Shown here one piece after another: positions 1 to 12,100 of a stretch of DNA of 64,000 nucleotides; position 1 is the first letter of the stretch; each line of letters begins with the position of its first letter. A model generated the notes under the pieces. It did not search any database. It saw nothing but the letters and a program-made list of their open reading frames with translations, and was not told the origin of the DNA. Where the stretch lies: assembly GCA_037783545.1 (NCBI GenBank), contig JBBELK010000024.1, forward strand, positions 2,046,001-2,110,000, in the 5' to 3' direction. The stretch is from Henricia sp. BOLD:AAB3569. Taxonomy: Eukaryota > Echinodermata > Asteroidea > Spinulosida > Echinasteridae. The position numbers and the translations under genes are program-made.

Positions 1-414
1 GGAACTACACGCTTCTCTGCCGTCTATCAAAGATACACAGTGTAAGCATGCTTGATGGCTCTTGAAATAGACTGATCCGTTAAGTCCCTCTCACATAGAA
101 ATGCATGTAGCATCTTTAAAAAGCACACACTCATTGTTTGGGTCACCAAAAGATCACATGGATTATCATTGTCCTTCAAAATTATTGATTAGAGAGATTT
201 TGGTTAACTCTCCATGAAAATCTTAAATGTGGAAAATGAGAAGAAATTAGGATTGTAGTGAGTCAAGATTGTCAACTATCAATTATTTACGGCAAAATTT
301 CATCAATTTATGGACTGACGCAATTTCCTTATTTCATATAAATTATTTATTTTATCATTTTTGTGAGTACACAAAATGTGTTTTATGAAGGCTGCAAATG
401 ATTTCTTCTGTTTT

Positions 415-569
415 TAAGCGGGCCTCCCACTGTGCAAATTTTGCCACGAATTTCCAACGATTTGGTGCGATTGTGTACAGAGTCTATAAACAGTCTCTGG
501 TAATCTCACCAAATCGTAGCTAATCGTAGGAAATTCGTGGCAAAAATCGCACAGTGGGAGGCCCACTTA
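415..569. mobile_element. Foldback MITE-like element
   Basis: Two arms of about 60 bases are inverted copies of each other. The left begins TAAGCGGGCCTCCCACTGTG and the right ends with its near-complement. The spacer is about 35 bases and there is no coding capacity, which fits a non-autonomous DNA transposon. No clear target duplication was found. Confidence 0.7.
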
Positions 570-814
570 AATCACTATTACATGGTCTTAATTTTGTTTG
601 AGCCTCGATAAGAACCGTGCTATTTTTCTCTTATCTTATTTTTGGATATTTCTTTTCTGTTTCTAATTATTCTTCTATCATGTCATGTGTAGTTAATTCA
701 TTTTCTACACCAAAATTTGCTGGAGTAAGAGATACAAAGTCTGTTTTGTGTTTTCATGAATGTTCTCACTGATGTTCTCATCAGTTTTTCATTTAGCTTG
801 CGTCGGGGAGAATG

Positions 815-930
815 AATGTTAATTAAGGTTTGTTTTTGCCATTACCCAACGTATAGTGTCTCGGGAAAGCACTGACAATACATTGCTAATATACGTTGGG
901 TAAGGGCAAAAACAAACCCTAATTAACATG
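815..930. mobile_element. Foldback MITE-like element
   Basis: Arms of 40 bases (815-854 and 891-930) are inverted copies with few mismatches and share the core TTTGTTTTTGCC and TACCCAACGTAT. The loop contains GTGTCTCGGGAAAGCACTGA. A closely similar loop phrase follows the tRNA-like sequence near 29308, so the two repeats may be related. Confidence 0.65.
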
Positions 931-1065
931 AAAATTATGAAAAATATTTCTCCCCCCAGAAAAAGGGACAGTCATCATTCAGGTTCAGGTCATCATATGC
1001 TTAAATATTTTGTGAAATAAGCTTCTCATTATGCATGTAAATTCCATCTTGATTGTACAATGCAG

Positions 1066-4000
1066 CATCAACCAACAAAGAAGTAGAGTCCAAATTGAGA
1101 ATGCTGATCAACAAGGTTGATGAAATGAAAACCCAGAGGACAAGCTTGGAAACACAGTTGAGAGATCAACTACAGAAGGACGATATCACTGGCAAGATTG
1201 TCACCACTGATGGTGGATATATCAAGGTAGGAATTGGTTAGGGACCAAAACAATAGATTGCCTAGATTGATGACTATTCTGGGTAGTGAAACGGTGAAAC
1301 TGGCCTTTTAATAAGGGAAAAAAGACGTGCTTGGCTCGTATTAAAATATTTCACCAAGCTGCCACCCTATTTTTTTGTTAACTGAGCATCATGCTGTTTC
1401 ATAGACATCATTAACAGTAAGCAATTGAAAATGTGCCTTAAAGGAAGGGACAACACTTGTTTGACGTTATCGACGAATTTAATCAAAATATTACCGATGT
1501 ATTGCCCGGTGCATAAACATTCATGAGAATCAGAGAAGCTTGTTTTCAGCGTCGGCAACCTAATTAATATTGATGATAAACTCTGCAACTATGTGCTGTG
1601 CCATATTTGAATGGATGACGTCAAGATTGATGCCTTGTTTTCCCAACTCCCATACGCCATGAAGTATTTAAAAATCTGTTGTGTCCTGACTCACACCCCC
1701 CTCAAGTCCGATGACGACTTACATGAAGTGTACAGAGTTAGGCAACCCTTTGCAAGTGTTGTCCCTTCATTTAAGTGCAGAACCAACTTTTCATAAAACA
1801 GTGACCTTCCTTTAAATAGCACTTAAGCTGAGCACAACCTATCTGCTACAGTGAGCACATGGTTTTCCGCTAATGTTTAAGTATCAGTTTGAAATTGGTC
1901 CCTGGTTTTCAAGATGTTCGTAACCCTAGACTTAAAACAATATAAACTGCCTTTGTTGTTGGCCGACTCTGAAACTGACCTGTTTCTGTGAGAATACTGC
2001 AGTTAAGGGCTCTCAGAAAACCGATTTTGTTGAGTTTTCAACCTTATTGAACTTGTGTGGGATGAGCTGACCTCTGGATCCGCACATCTTCCAGCACTAC
2101 GCAGGAGCCTGGGAGGCACTTCAGGCAGAGTAGCACACCCTGCCTCAGCCTTACACGTCACTGACCAATAGACCTTTATCATGGTGCATCCATCTTTGTC
2201 TTGTTCCCCATAGTACGTATCGTGCACGATCAGCGCATCTCCATGACCGCACGATAGCGCATATATCTTCCTTTGTTGTTTTGAGAGAATCACTGTCCGC
2301 GCTGCGCGTTTTCTTGATCGCGCTACGCACGTGTAATTGTGATGTACACAATGAACAATTTCAACACGGGGCTAAACTATTTTTCCTGCAAGCCTCGCTT
2401 TGGTTACGTTCATTTTGATAGGAGAAAAGGGAAGATGGCCGCACCGTGATAAAGGTCTATAAAGTGTTACATCTGTCAGCCTCTTCGATCTTTCAGAGTA
2501 TAATTTGCATTTGTTTTTTTAACCCTATACATGTATACTTTCATTAATGGAAGATTTACTAAATGACTTGTTCCAGGAATTGTTTGAAGAGGAGCTTAGG
2601 AAACACAGCACATTGGCAACATACATTGAGCAGAACATGGCTGCTCAAGATAACATCCTCAAGGCCCTAACAGAGGCTAATGCTGCTTATGCTGATACCA
2701 GGAAAATGCATGCAGAAATCTTAAAGAAGTAAGTCAAGTCACCGAGGGGATGTGCACAAGAAATAAAATACTGCTGTATTGAGCTCGTGCCAATGATGTC
2801 ATTTTGGGAGTAAATCAATGCCGCGTCGTTGTGGAAGCAATGTGCGTGCGCGTTGTGTGTGTCCATAGCGCGCGTAACGCGCTATGATGAGGCTTCCATT
2901 GGTGAACTAAACCGCGTTACGCCCACCAGAGACACACACAACGTGCACGCACATTGCTTCCACAATGACTCAGCATTATTTGACTCCCAAAATGGCATAT
3001 TCGCACGTGTTCGAAAGGGGTCAATGGACATGCTTGCCTATTCCTAAGGCATTGTACTTATTGTCCTATACTGAATCAAAGTCTTGAGATGATATGGAAA
3101 GGTTTCATACCTAAATTTGGGAATAGTGCTTGGGTATAAATCCCATTTAGAGCTAGTGTGTGAACCACGTTTTCAGGTTATGTTTGATATTGCAGATTTC
3201 TAAAACTGAGTAGTTCCTCCCCATACCGTTAGCCTTTTTGAAGCATGGCAGACACAATAGCCATCTTCCCTTTTCCCCTATAAAAATAAACGTAACCAGA
3301 GCAAGGTTTGCCGAAATAAAATAGTTTGGCCCCGTTTTGAAAATTGTGTGCGGTGCGATCAAGAAAACGTGCAAGAAATACAATTGTTTAAAAAAAAGAC
3401 ATCATACCCAAATAATATTGCACCCTCTCCCTTTGGTTATGTCATACTTCTGAAAGGCTAATTCTATTAATGTTGTATACTGTTGATTTGATAAATGTGT
3501 AAGATTTGTATAATCTTACACATACTATTGAAGAGGCCGGGTTCCCTCCTACCTTAAAAATTGAAGATGATTTCTTCTTTTAAATCTTCACACCATCTGT
3601 AATTAGGCCTGTAGGCTGGCTGTTCGATGGGAGGTTCTTTTAGCAAAATAGTAAACCAATTTTCCTTTTTAAATTACCAATGATGTCATGATTAGAAGCT
3701 AGGATGTCATGGAGAGAAGCAACAAGACCGTCATGCGGAACACTAAAAAACAGTGATGATTGGACCTCAAGATCTAGATTAGGGGGTTTGTTTAAATCAC
3801 TGAATACCCCTTTCCCCCTCCCCCTTTGGGCCTAATTGGCACTTTTTGTGAAAATAATTAAACTAATCAAAAAATACAATCATTCTTCAGACGCGATGAT
3901 AAGATCCAAGAGCTGATAGCTTCGTACACTGTGTATGATGACCTCCTGGCCAAGTCACATAAAGGCATCGAGTTCTACAAGAAACTGCAGATGGGAATGC

Positions 4001-6113
4001 GGAAACTGATCACACGGACGAAGGGGGTTGTCAAGTTTAACCAGGAAGAACGGGATGTCAAAATGGCTAGGCTAAAGCCCAAACCAGGTGAGCCCTCAAT
4101 GCATTTAACATGGTTTACTTTTCAGTCTGAATAACGAGTTATGTGAAAATGTCATGTTACATTCATTATTTTTTTTGTAATTAATAATATGAGCGACATA
4201 ACAGATTTTACTTTGTGGCAATGTCATTCTTTATTTTCTGTACCACATTAGGGACTTTCAGATTTTCACGTCTACTTTGTGGACCGAGACGTGATGAAGT
4301 CTTGTTCAGGTTTTATAGAGAATGCCACAACTATACTTGCTCTTGATTCTCATCAAGATGATGTCATCAAGTCATAGTCCACATAGTCGATGTTACATTA
4401 TAAAACTCCTCATTAGCCACTTGGTAGCAGGAGACTTTATTTAAACTCCATGCTTTGGGGGAAAACTTGGCCTGTGCTACCAGGGCGGAGCTCGTCTCTC
4501 AACTTGCTGGTTTGAGCAAAAGGGTTAAAGAAATATTTTCATGAAAATTTCATTTTCATACAGAAATATTTTCATTATAGTGCTCTTCAAGGGACCAAAC
4601 TAATGTCCAAATGTCTTTTGTTATCCTTCATTGAGATATTCCTTTCCTCATTTTGTTTACTCGCAGCACAACTCATTCACAATGTCCCCAAACCAGCCCT
4701 CCCCGTTGACCCTACACTTGCCGGCCCAAAGCTCTCGGACTACTGGAAGCCCAAGTCATCAGGGGTCGCTAGTGGCATTAGGCCCACGCCAGTCATGCCG
4801 GAAGTCATGTCCCAACAATATCCTGGTTCTCTGGGTCACCATGGCGGAGTACCAGCAGGCATGGGTAGTTATCGACCCGACCAGAGTCTGGCCAGGAATC
4901 TCACCCCTGCCACCTCTATTGACGGTCAGGCATTTCCACCTTCCAGTTCCGAGTCACCAAGGCACAATGTGTCCGGCCCCTCAAGCATGCCTTATATTCA
5001 AACAAGAATGCCCCCGCCTGCGTCTTCGGCACCTATGAGCCTTCCTGCAAACATTCAAAGTCACCCTCCCAACCAACCCAGAAGCCAGCCTCAGTTGCCC
5101 ACTACAAGCCTGCCAACTTCACAAAACCCCATGTCACAATCGGGACCACAACCAATCGTTTCCCAGCCTGTTATGCCAATTAGAAGACCACAAATGCAAA
5201 AACCATTAGTACCACAGAATCTCAGTCAATCCCAAACTCAACCAACCCAACCAAAGCTTCTCAACACCCAGCAGATGCAGACTCCACACTCCCCTCAACC
5301 CCTCCCCAAGATGGCTTCAAATGCCAATCAGCTACCTACTACCCCACAATTCCATGGCATGCAGGCTCAGCCCCAAACAAACACAGCCATGGTTAACAGT
5401 GTCACAACCCCTATAGCATCCCCTATCACTCAACCACCGATGGCCGGACATGGGGGTGTCCCTGGCCAACAACCACAGGGGTTTCCCCAACGGCAAGTAC
5501 ATCATGTGCAAGAAGGAACACTCAACAGCCAAACACAACCTGTTTCACAGCCAAATGTTCATCCAAGGTTTCAGCATCCTGGTGTCCCACCTCAGTCTAA
5601 TGGGTCACAGTTAGGATACCACGGTGGAATACGCCATTCACAGCCAGGGGTCCAGCCGCAACAACAGACACAACAACCACAACCACAGTACCATACACAG
5701 CTGCAGCCACAATCCCAGCCCCAGTTGCAACCACAGCCTCAATCCCAGCAGCAGCCACAATTTCAGCCACAGCCACAATTTCAGCCACAGCCACAATCCC
5801 AGCCACAGCCGCAGCTGCAACCACAGCCGCAGCTGCAACCACAGCCACAATCCCAGCTCCAGCTGCAGCCACAATCCCTTCCTCAGCCACAATCCCAGCC
5901 ACAGCCACAATTCCAGCCACGGCCACAATCTCAGCCACAATCTCAGCCACAATCCCAGCCCCAACAGCCAACCAGCCAGACACAATACACCATAACATCA
6001 AATCAGTTTAACCAACCCCAGCCACACCCAAACACTCAACCAGGGAATTATCCACAAGCAATGTCCGGACATCCAGGTCTGCAACCTTCTACTCAAACTG
6101 GATTTCAATATCA

Positions 6114-6144
<31 letters not shown>

Positions 6145-9100
6145 CAACAACAGTATCAACACCAACAACCCATCTCATCCGTTAACCAATCACCCAAACC
6201 AAGTCCCCAACACCAGCCTCCTCAGAATATGTCGCAGCCAAATCTATCTAACTCCCAACAAATGGTGCAGCCACACCAAAGACAAATGCTCCCAAACCAA
6301 TCTCCGGCTGGTAGTCCGCAACGCATGAACCCGTCTCCGCAAGCTCAGAGCATGGGACAGATGGGTTACCATCAGCAGTCGGGTGTCGGGTCAAGCATAC
6401 CCCAGCAGCAGCAACAGTTTCAACCACAGGTGCAACAGCAAGCCTTCAGTCAACCAAGATTCTCCACACCATCTCCCCAACAAGGAAGCCCCATCAGGCA
6501 AATGCCTCAAGGCGTCCCCCAGGGAGCTCAACAAATCCCTCCATCCCATGGACAACAAGCATTGCCTTCTCAGCAGTACAGACCTGGACAGAACCAACCT
6601 CCGTTAGGCCAATCTTTGCCCGGAAGTGCCATGATACCCCAACAGCCCTTGCATTTCCCTCAAGTTGATGGCATCAAATCAGGCATTGCTGCTCAGCCAC
6701 CTTCAGTACAACCACCAATTGGTACAGGCAGTATCCCGAGCACCATGGGACAATCAACTTTGGTGGGTCAAAATCAAGTTTCAAGTTGGCAGCCAGTAAC
6801 ATCAAATGCCCAGCAACCCGGATCTATTGGTCACCCGCCAGTGATACCCCAATCATCACACACTCACTACCAACAGGCCTCAGGCCAGTGGCCGCAAGCC
6901 CAGCCCCATCCAGGGGTTGCAACCGGACAGCCCCCACAAGTACCTCCAATCAGTTCACAACAGTCTGTAATCCAGCAAACTTTCCATCCACACGCCCATG
7001 GTAGTCAGTTTCCGTCTCAACAAAGCATGGGTTATACCAACCAGTCACAGCCACCCCAGCAAGGAATCACACATCCTAATCAAGTCACCCCCGGATCGGG
7101 CCTCAGAATTATACCACCCGCAGGTAGCCAAGCACCTGTCACAAGCCTACCTGACCCAAGTATGCAAGCTCCTAATCCCACCCCACCGATGCACCCCGGC
7201 ACAAACCAGAGCAACCCAATCATCTACCCCGGCCATCAAGGACCACCTCTACAGCAGCCTCAAAATCCCGCCGTTCCTTTCCCAGCAGGTCAATCCTTTC
7301 AACAACCACCTCAACGCCCTCTGAATCAAGTACAACAGGTCAACAAGGCTCTCAAAGAAGAACAGCAACGCTTGCCCCAACCTTCTCTGCAGCCCATGAG
7401 GGTTGAGCCTAGCGCCAAGGACCTCCTCTCAAACAGCCCCGATTGTGACCAAGTGTCGCTTGGTAAACCTTTGCTGCCCAACACGCAAACCTCGGAAACC
7501 GCCCCCAATGATGTCTCAACTAAGACTGGAAGTCGAACCTGTTCACCTCCAATACCTCAACTACACACACAGTCGCCATCATCCAACGAAGCTGTCTTAG
7601 CAGATGTTTTCAAACAATCTGGATCGTCTGCCTTAATTTCATCACAACCACCAAAAGCTCTTGAATCCCAAGCAGCATTGAGACCCGGTCTCCCAGGACC
7701 ATCTGCTGGTTCCCACCCCTTCCCAAAGCCCAAAGATGCCTATGATGACAAGCAGACTTTGGACAAGTTTGTGGAGGAGGTTGAGAGGTTTGAGAAATAC
7801 GTTGACGGACTTGGAAAGCAGATGCTCAGTGGGCCAACAGTGATAGATGGACTCTGGAAAGTAAGCACCTCTCTCCTAGATTTTATTACTAATTCTTTCT
7901 ATACCGAGTAACAAAAGATACGCAAATTTTCAGTTTAAACATTTTCAGTTTCAAAATTTGTAATTAAATTGACATCGAAATATTCACATAACAGCTTCAT
8001 TATGCATGACTGCATAAAGCTTGTGTGCTGAAAATTTCTCAGTCAAACTCTCAGTTTGACTGCTTTTTTAATCAAAAAGTGGAGAAATTGTTTGCTTCTC
8101 ATTAGTTGCTCAGTATAGTACTGAAACCAAGGTATCCTCAAAAGTACACTTGACACTGTTGCTTGTAAGCCTGAAGAAATAGTCATTTTTTTTAGGTGAG
8201 AGGAAAATGTCTTCTATAATGTATAGGAGAAACCCACAGAATCAAGCAGGTACTGAAATCCCAATCCACATACTTAATGGGATTCGAACCAGGGCCACAG
8301 AGGTGGAAGGTGAGGAAAGTACCACTTAAGCCCGCCGCACACCTTTGCGATTTACCGGACCACATACCGGAAAGGTGTGCACTGAAACAATTCGGGCCGG
8401 TCTGACCGTACGCTATAGACTGGAGCAAATCAAACTTGTTTGATTTTTCCGGATCCGATGGTCTGGTGTCCGATGTGCCGGTATATCGCAAAGGTGTGTG
8501 GCGGGCTTAAGCCAACCCAATTCTCTTCAAGCAAATCTGATTTAAATTTTCAGTTAGATCTTTTCAAGATCAAATTTTTGATATTGAGACGGTGGCTCTC
8601 AAGTTCCGAGACTTGTACTGAACAAGGACAATTTGTATTGTTATTTTGAACCAATTTGTTTGTACCATAGCTGTGAAGTACTATGTTCAACATCTCAGGA
8701 TGAGTTTGCTGACTTGGGAAATAATTGTCTGCAATGTTATTGTTTATTTATAGGAGTTAAGTGAAGCTCAGGATCGCGACACGAGGCAGTATTCCATTGC
8801 TGTAGCACGCTGCTACTCTGCCAAGAATAGACATCCCGATGTTATGCCATGTAAGAATGTTTAAAAACTGTTTAATCCTGTTTAATTTGTTTAGTTTCAT
8901 GAATGGATAACAGTTCCCAGACTCTGATTTGTTCATCTTTATAAATCTCATGTCAACGTTGTGACATTTGTTAATAATGAGTCTATTTGTAAGGTGTGCA
9001 TCTGAGTAGTCTAGTGTACTAAATTTGAGATTTCTCAATACTCTAGTTTGGTAATTCATATTCTTAATGTGACAATTACTTGCATTAAAATTGTATCAAA

Positions 9101-12100
9101 TTCCACAAGTTACAGAACCGAAGTTGGTCCTATGATTAGGCACTGCACAAATCAAAGTTTAGTCCTACCACTGTTATACCACTGTGCCTCATACATGTAG
9201 ATCAGCTCGTAGAGTATCTGAGCTGTGTCGGATTCATATCCCATTGAGGATCATGCTATGTGATTTTTGTCATGTCCCGTATTTGATTATGCTCTACAAC
9301 CATTTGTAATGTGTTTTGAAATGCTTGAATAAATTTTAAATTTTTTTTCTTTTCTTCAAATAGATGATGACAATCGTGTCCGCCTTCAAACAGGCAAGGA
9401 TGATTACATCAATGCCAGTGTCATTACGGACCTGTCCCCTTCCTCGCCCCAATTCATCGCTACTCAAGCACCCACACCAGCCACCTTTAATGACTTCTGG
9501 CTTATGGTGTATGAGCAACAGGTCTCTATTATAACCATGCTCGTCTCCCAGTCGCCCACTAAGGTTAGTGTTGTCACAACTCTAATATCTCTTCTTGCAG
9601 GAGTTAAACAAAATTGTAATGAGGAATCAAATTGTCAGAAATATACACTGCTCACAAACGGACTTGAAATAAATTTTCCCATAATTTCAAAATTTGTTCA
9701 GCCTTGATTTTTTTCCTTGTTTTCTACTTTTAATGATATAATAAGCCATAAACCTTAACTCATCAGACATGCTTGAATATATCAATTGCTGCAGACGACA
9801 ACACCCAACATTTTTTTTGGTATTCTTCAGTCAATTAACTTTTTCACTTTTTAAATATCTGTGACATAAATAAACAAAGGCTGGGCTTGTTTGTTTGTTT
9901 TATGTCCTTCTGGCTAGAAGGAGACATTTGTAAGCAACGCACTGTAGAATGGAATAAGAATTTGTGTTTTTGCAAATTTTTCGTCATGCATTTGTAAATC
10001 TATTGACATGTTTTTGACCAGTTGAAAACGTTCTAAAATATATTTTCACTGAAATACTTTATTTTTTAAATGATTTGCAAATAGATTGTATTTTAATGAT
10101 CCAGCCAGTAAGAAAGACTATTTTCTATCTCGTAGGCAGTTTGTGAAAGTGGACCCAAATATCCTACAATTTGTTGTAATAGTTATTTATTATCTATACG
10201 ATGCTGCAATTTAAAAGTAGGCCGTGTATTCTAAAAGGTACCGGTATATTCAGGGCTCGAATTTCATGAAAAAATCTGCTAGACCACAGGGTTAGTAGCT
10301 CAAATCATTTACTGGACCGACGCTATTTTTACAAGACCAAAGCCACAAGGAACGTGGATTTACTGTTAGGTAGAGAAAGCACTAGACTAAGGCATAAATT
10401 ACTGGTCCCAAGTCCAGTGGGTATTTCGAGCCCTGATATTACTTTTTACTGCCAACCATTTCTTATAGAGCAAGGCTGATTTTGACCAGTACTGGCCGGA
10501 GGAACGCGGACAAGTCAAGACTTACGGCTCACTCCTGATTAGTCTCCAAAGTAAACGCTCTAATAACTACCAAACAGATCGGACGTTTCATCTCATCCAT
10601 AAAACCACTAAACAGGAGAGGACTGTGTTCCAGCTACAGCTTACTGCATGGCCGGAATTGTGAGTCTTTTTCTATAAAATAAATTATGCTATGGAAAAAC
10701 AGAAACGGGCTGCTTAAGCACACTCTTCCAAAAAGAAATGCAGTTTAAAAAAAAAAAATCATTTCATGATCGGAACAGACATATGTCGAATACACTGAAC
10801 TGGTAGATAACTTTGCAATCCCTTTCAAGGCTGTTTTTCTTTAGTGATTTTCTCTAGGTCCTAGATGACTAGGTCCTTGAACTGCAGAGCAATGAAATGT
10901 GACATTTTCAGTTTCTGGAAGAATCCTGCACTCTCAGATTGAACTTCAGAATTTCATTAATTTTAATGAGTTAAAATTAGACATGTATTTTTCTTCCCTT
11001 TGAATGGTTTCTTTGCGTAGCGGAGTGCCACATCATCCTGCTGACTTGCTATCATACATCAGTGATGTCAATAGTTACTACATGCAGCAAAGAAGCCGAA
11101 GTACTCCAATCATAGTACACTGCAAGTAAGTGTATGCCAGCATTAATTGTGACTGGATCTGTGTTTAATAATATACAGTGAAACTTGCACATGTACAGGA
11201 CTACCCGAACCATTGCAAGGTGTACAAGCTATGTTTTTTAGTACTGCATGCACGTGAGGACTTCCACAAAATCAAGAATTTAGTAAAGACTGTTACAAAA
11301 ATGGTGTAAGCACACCAGTTTTAACATACAGTCGCATACAGTTGTATTTATACATCCAACTTCAACTGTATATAGTGACTACTCTCGGGACTGTAAAAAA
11401 AAAAAAAAAAGCCACTATAAACAGGTGTCCTCTTTATTAAGGTGGCCTCAATAGCAAGTATTCCAATACGTTGTCAGAAAATTTAGCCCTTTGTATTCAA
11501 AGTGATGAGCCTCAGTGTTGCATGTCAAAATTTTGAATGACCAAATAAACGTTTTTAATACTTTTCGTGGTTGTAATCTTATGCCAAATAATGCTTGGAA
11601 ATACCTCCTTTTGAACAACTTTGTGGCTTACAGGTGTAAGGGGGAATAGTTTCATTGAAGCTTTTGTATTACTATAAGAACAAGTGCATACTTTTCATCA
11701 AGAAAAACTGATGAAAAAGGTGTAAGGAATCTAGACTAAATCCAGATCAAACGTACGACATCAGCATAATATTTGGTTGTTAGTTTTTTGCATATTTGCA
11801 GTATTTTTCTCCCTGAAAGTTCGAAATTTGGAGGTGTAACATGCATGGGGTTTTACGTTATTTTTTTGATTGCATCTTGCAGTTCTGGTGTTGGCCGTAC
11901 TGGTTCATTTTGTCTGATCTATTCTGCGGTGCGAGAGATCATGTGTGGAGGTGGGATCGTTGACATTCCAAGCAAGGTGAAGACACTACGCCAGCAGAGA
12001 AGAGGCATGGTGGCTGAAAAGGTCTGTCTACATTTGTAGCTTTTATATTTATTACTAACATTACACCGTGGTAATTCTACAATTTGTTTTTATTTTGACT

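Larger units (their letters stand above)
1..1065 (+). other. Intron of the PTPN23 gene (5' part of gene lies outside)
   Basis: No coding exon is visible here. The stretch ends in an AG acceptor directly before the first visible PTPN23 exon. The first exons, which would encode the BRO1 domain and start codon, must lie upstream of the window. Two foldback elements (415-569 and 815-930) sit inside it; otherwise it is AT-rich. Confidence 0.7.
4667..7860 (+). other. PTPN23: Giant Pro/Gln-rich exon of PTPN23
   Basis: One exon of 3194 bases encodes about 1065 residues dominated by Pro, Gln and Ser. It starts just after the V-domain with LAGPKLSDYWKP, similar to the vertebrate junction. Near its end it carries AKDLLSNSPD, which resembles the human ADLLSSSPES stretch, and then enters the start of the PTP region (KFVEEVERFEKYVDGLG). 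Any start codon upstream of 4667 is intronic: the acceptor TCGCAG ends at 4666 and the phase joins exon 3. Proline-rich HD-PTP/ALIX linkers bind ESCRT and SH3 partners; specific motifs were not assigned. Confidence 0.9.

Noticed and set aside
2829-3047. Peptide similar to one encoded near 60973-61164
   Set aside because: Both lie in copies of the same foldback element in opposite orientations; the similarity comes from the DNA repeat and not from a protein-coding gene.
5597-6001. Long open frames on both strands within the PTPN23 Pro/Gln exon
   Set aside because: They follow the QPQS repeat, whose period is a multiple of three. Only the plus frame joins by splice signals to PTPN23 exons.
9195-9260. 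tRNA-like phrase AGCTCGTAGAGTA..GGATTCATATCC
   Set aside because: The B box departs from consensus and no body or tail was recognised; too degraded to call.
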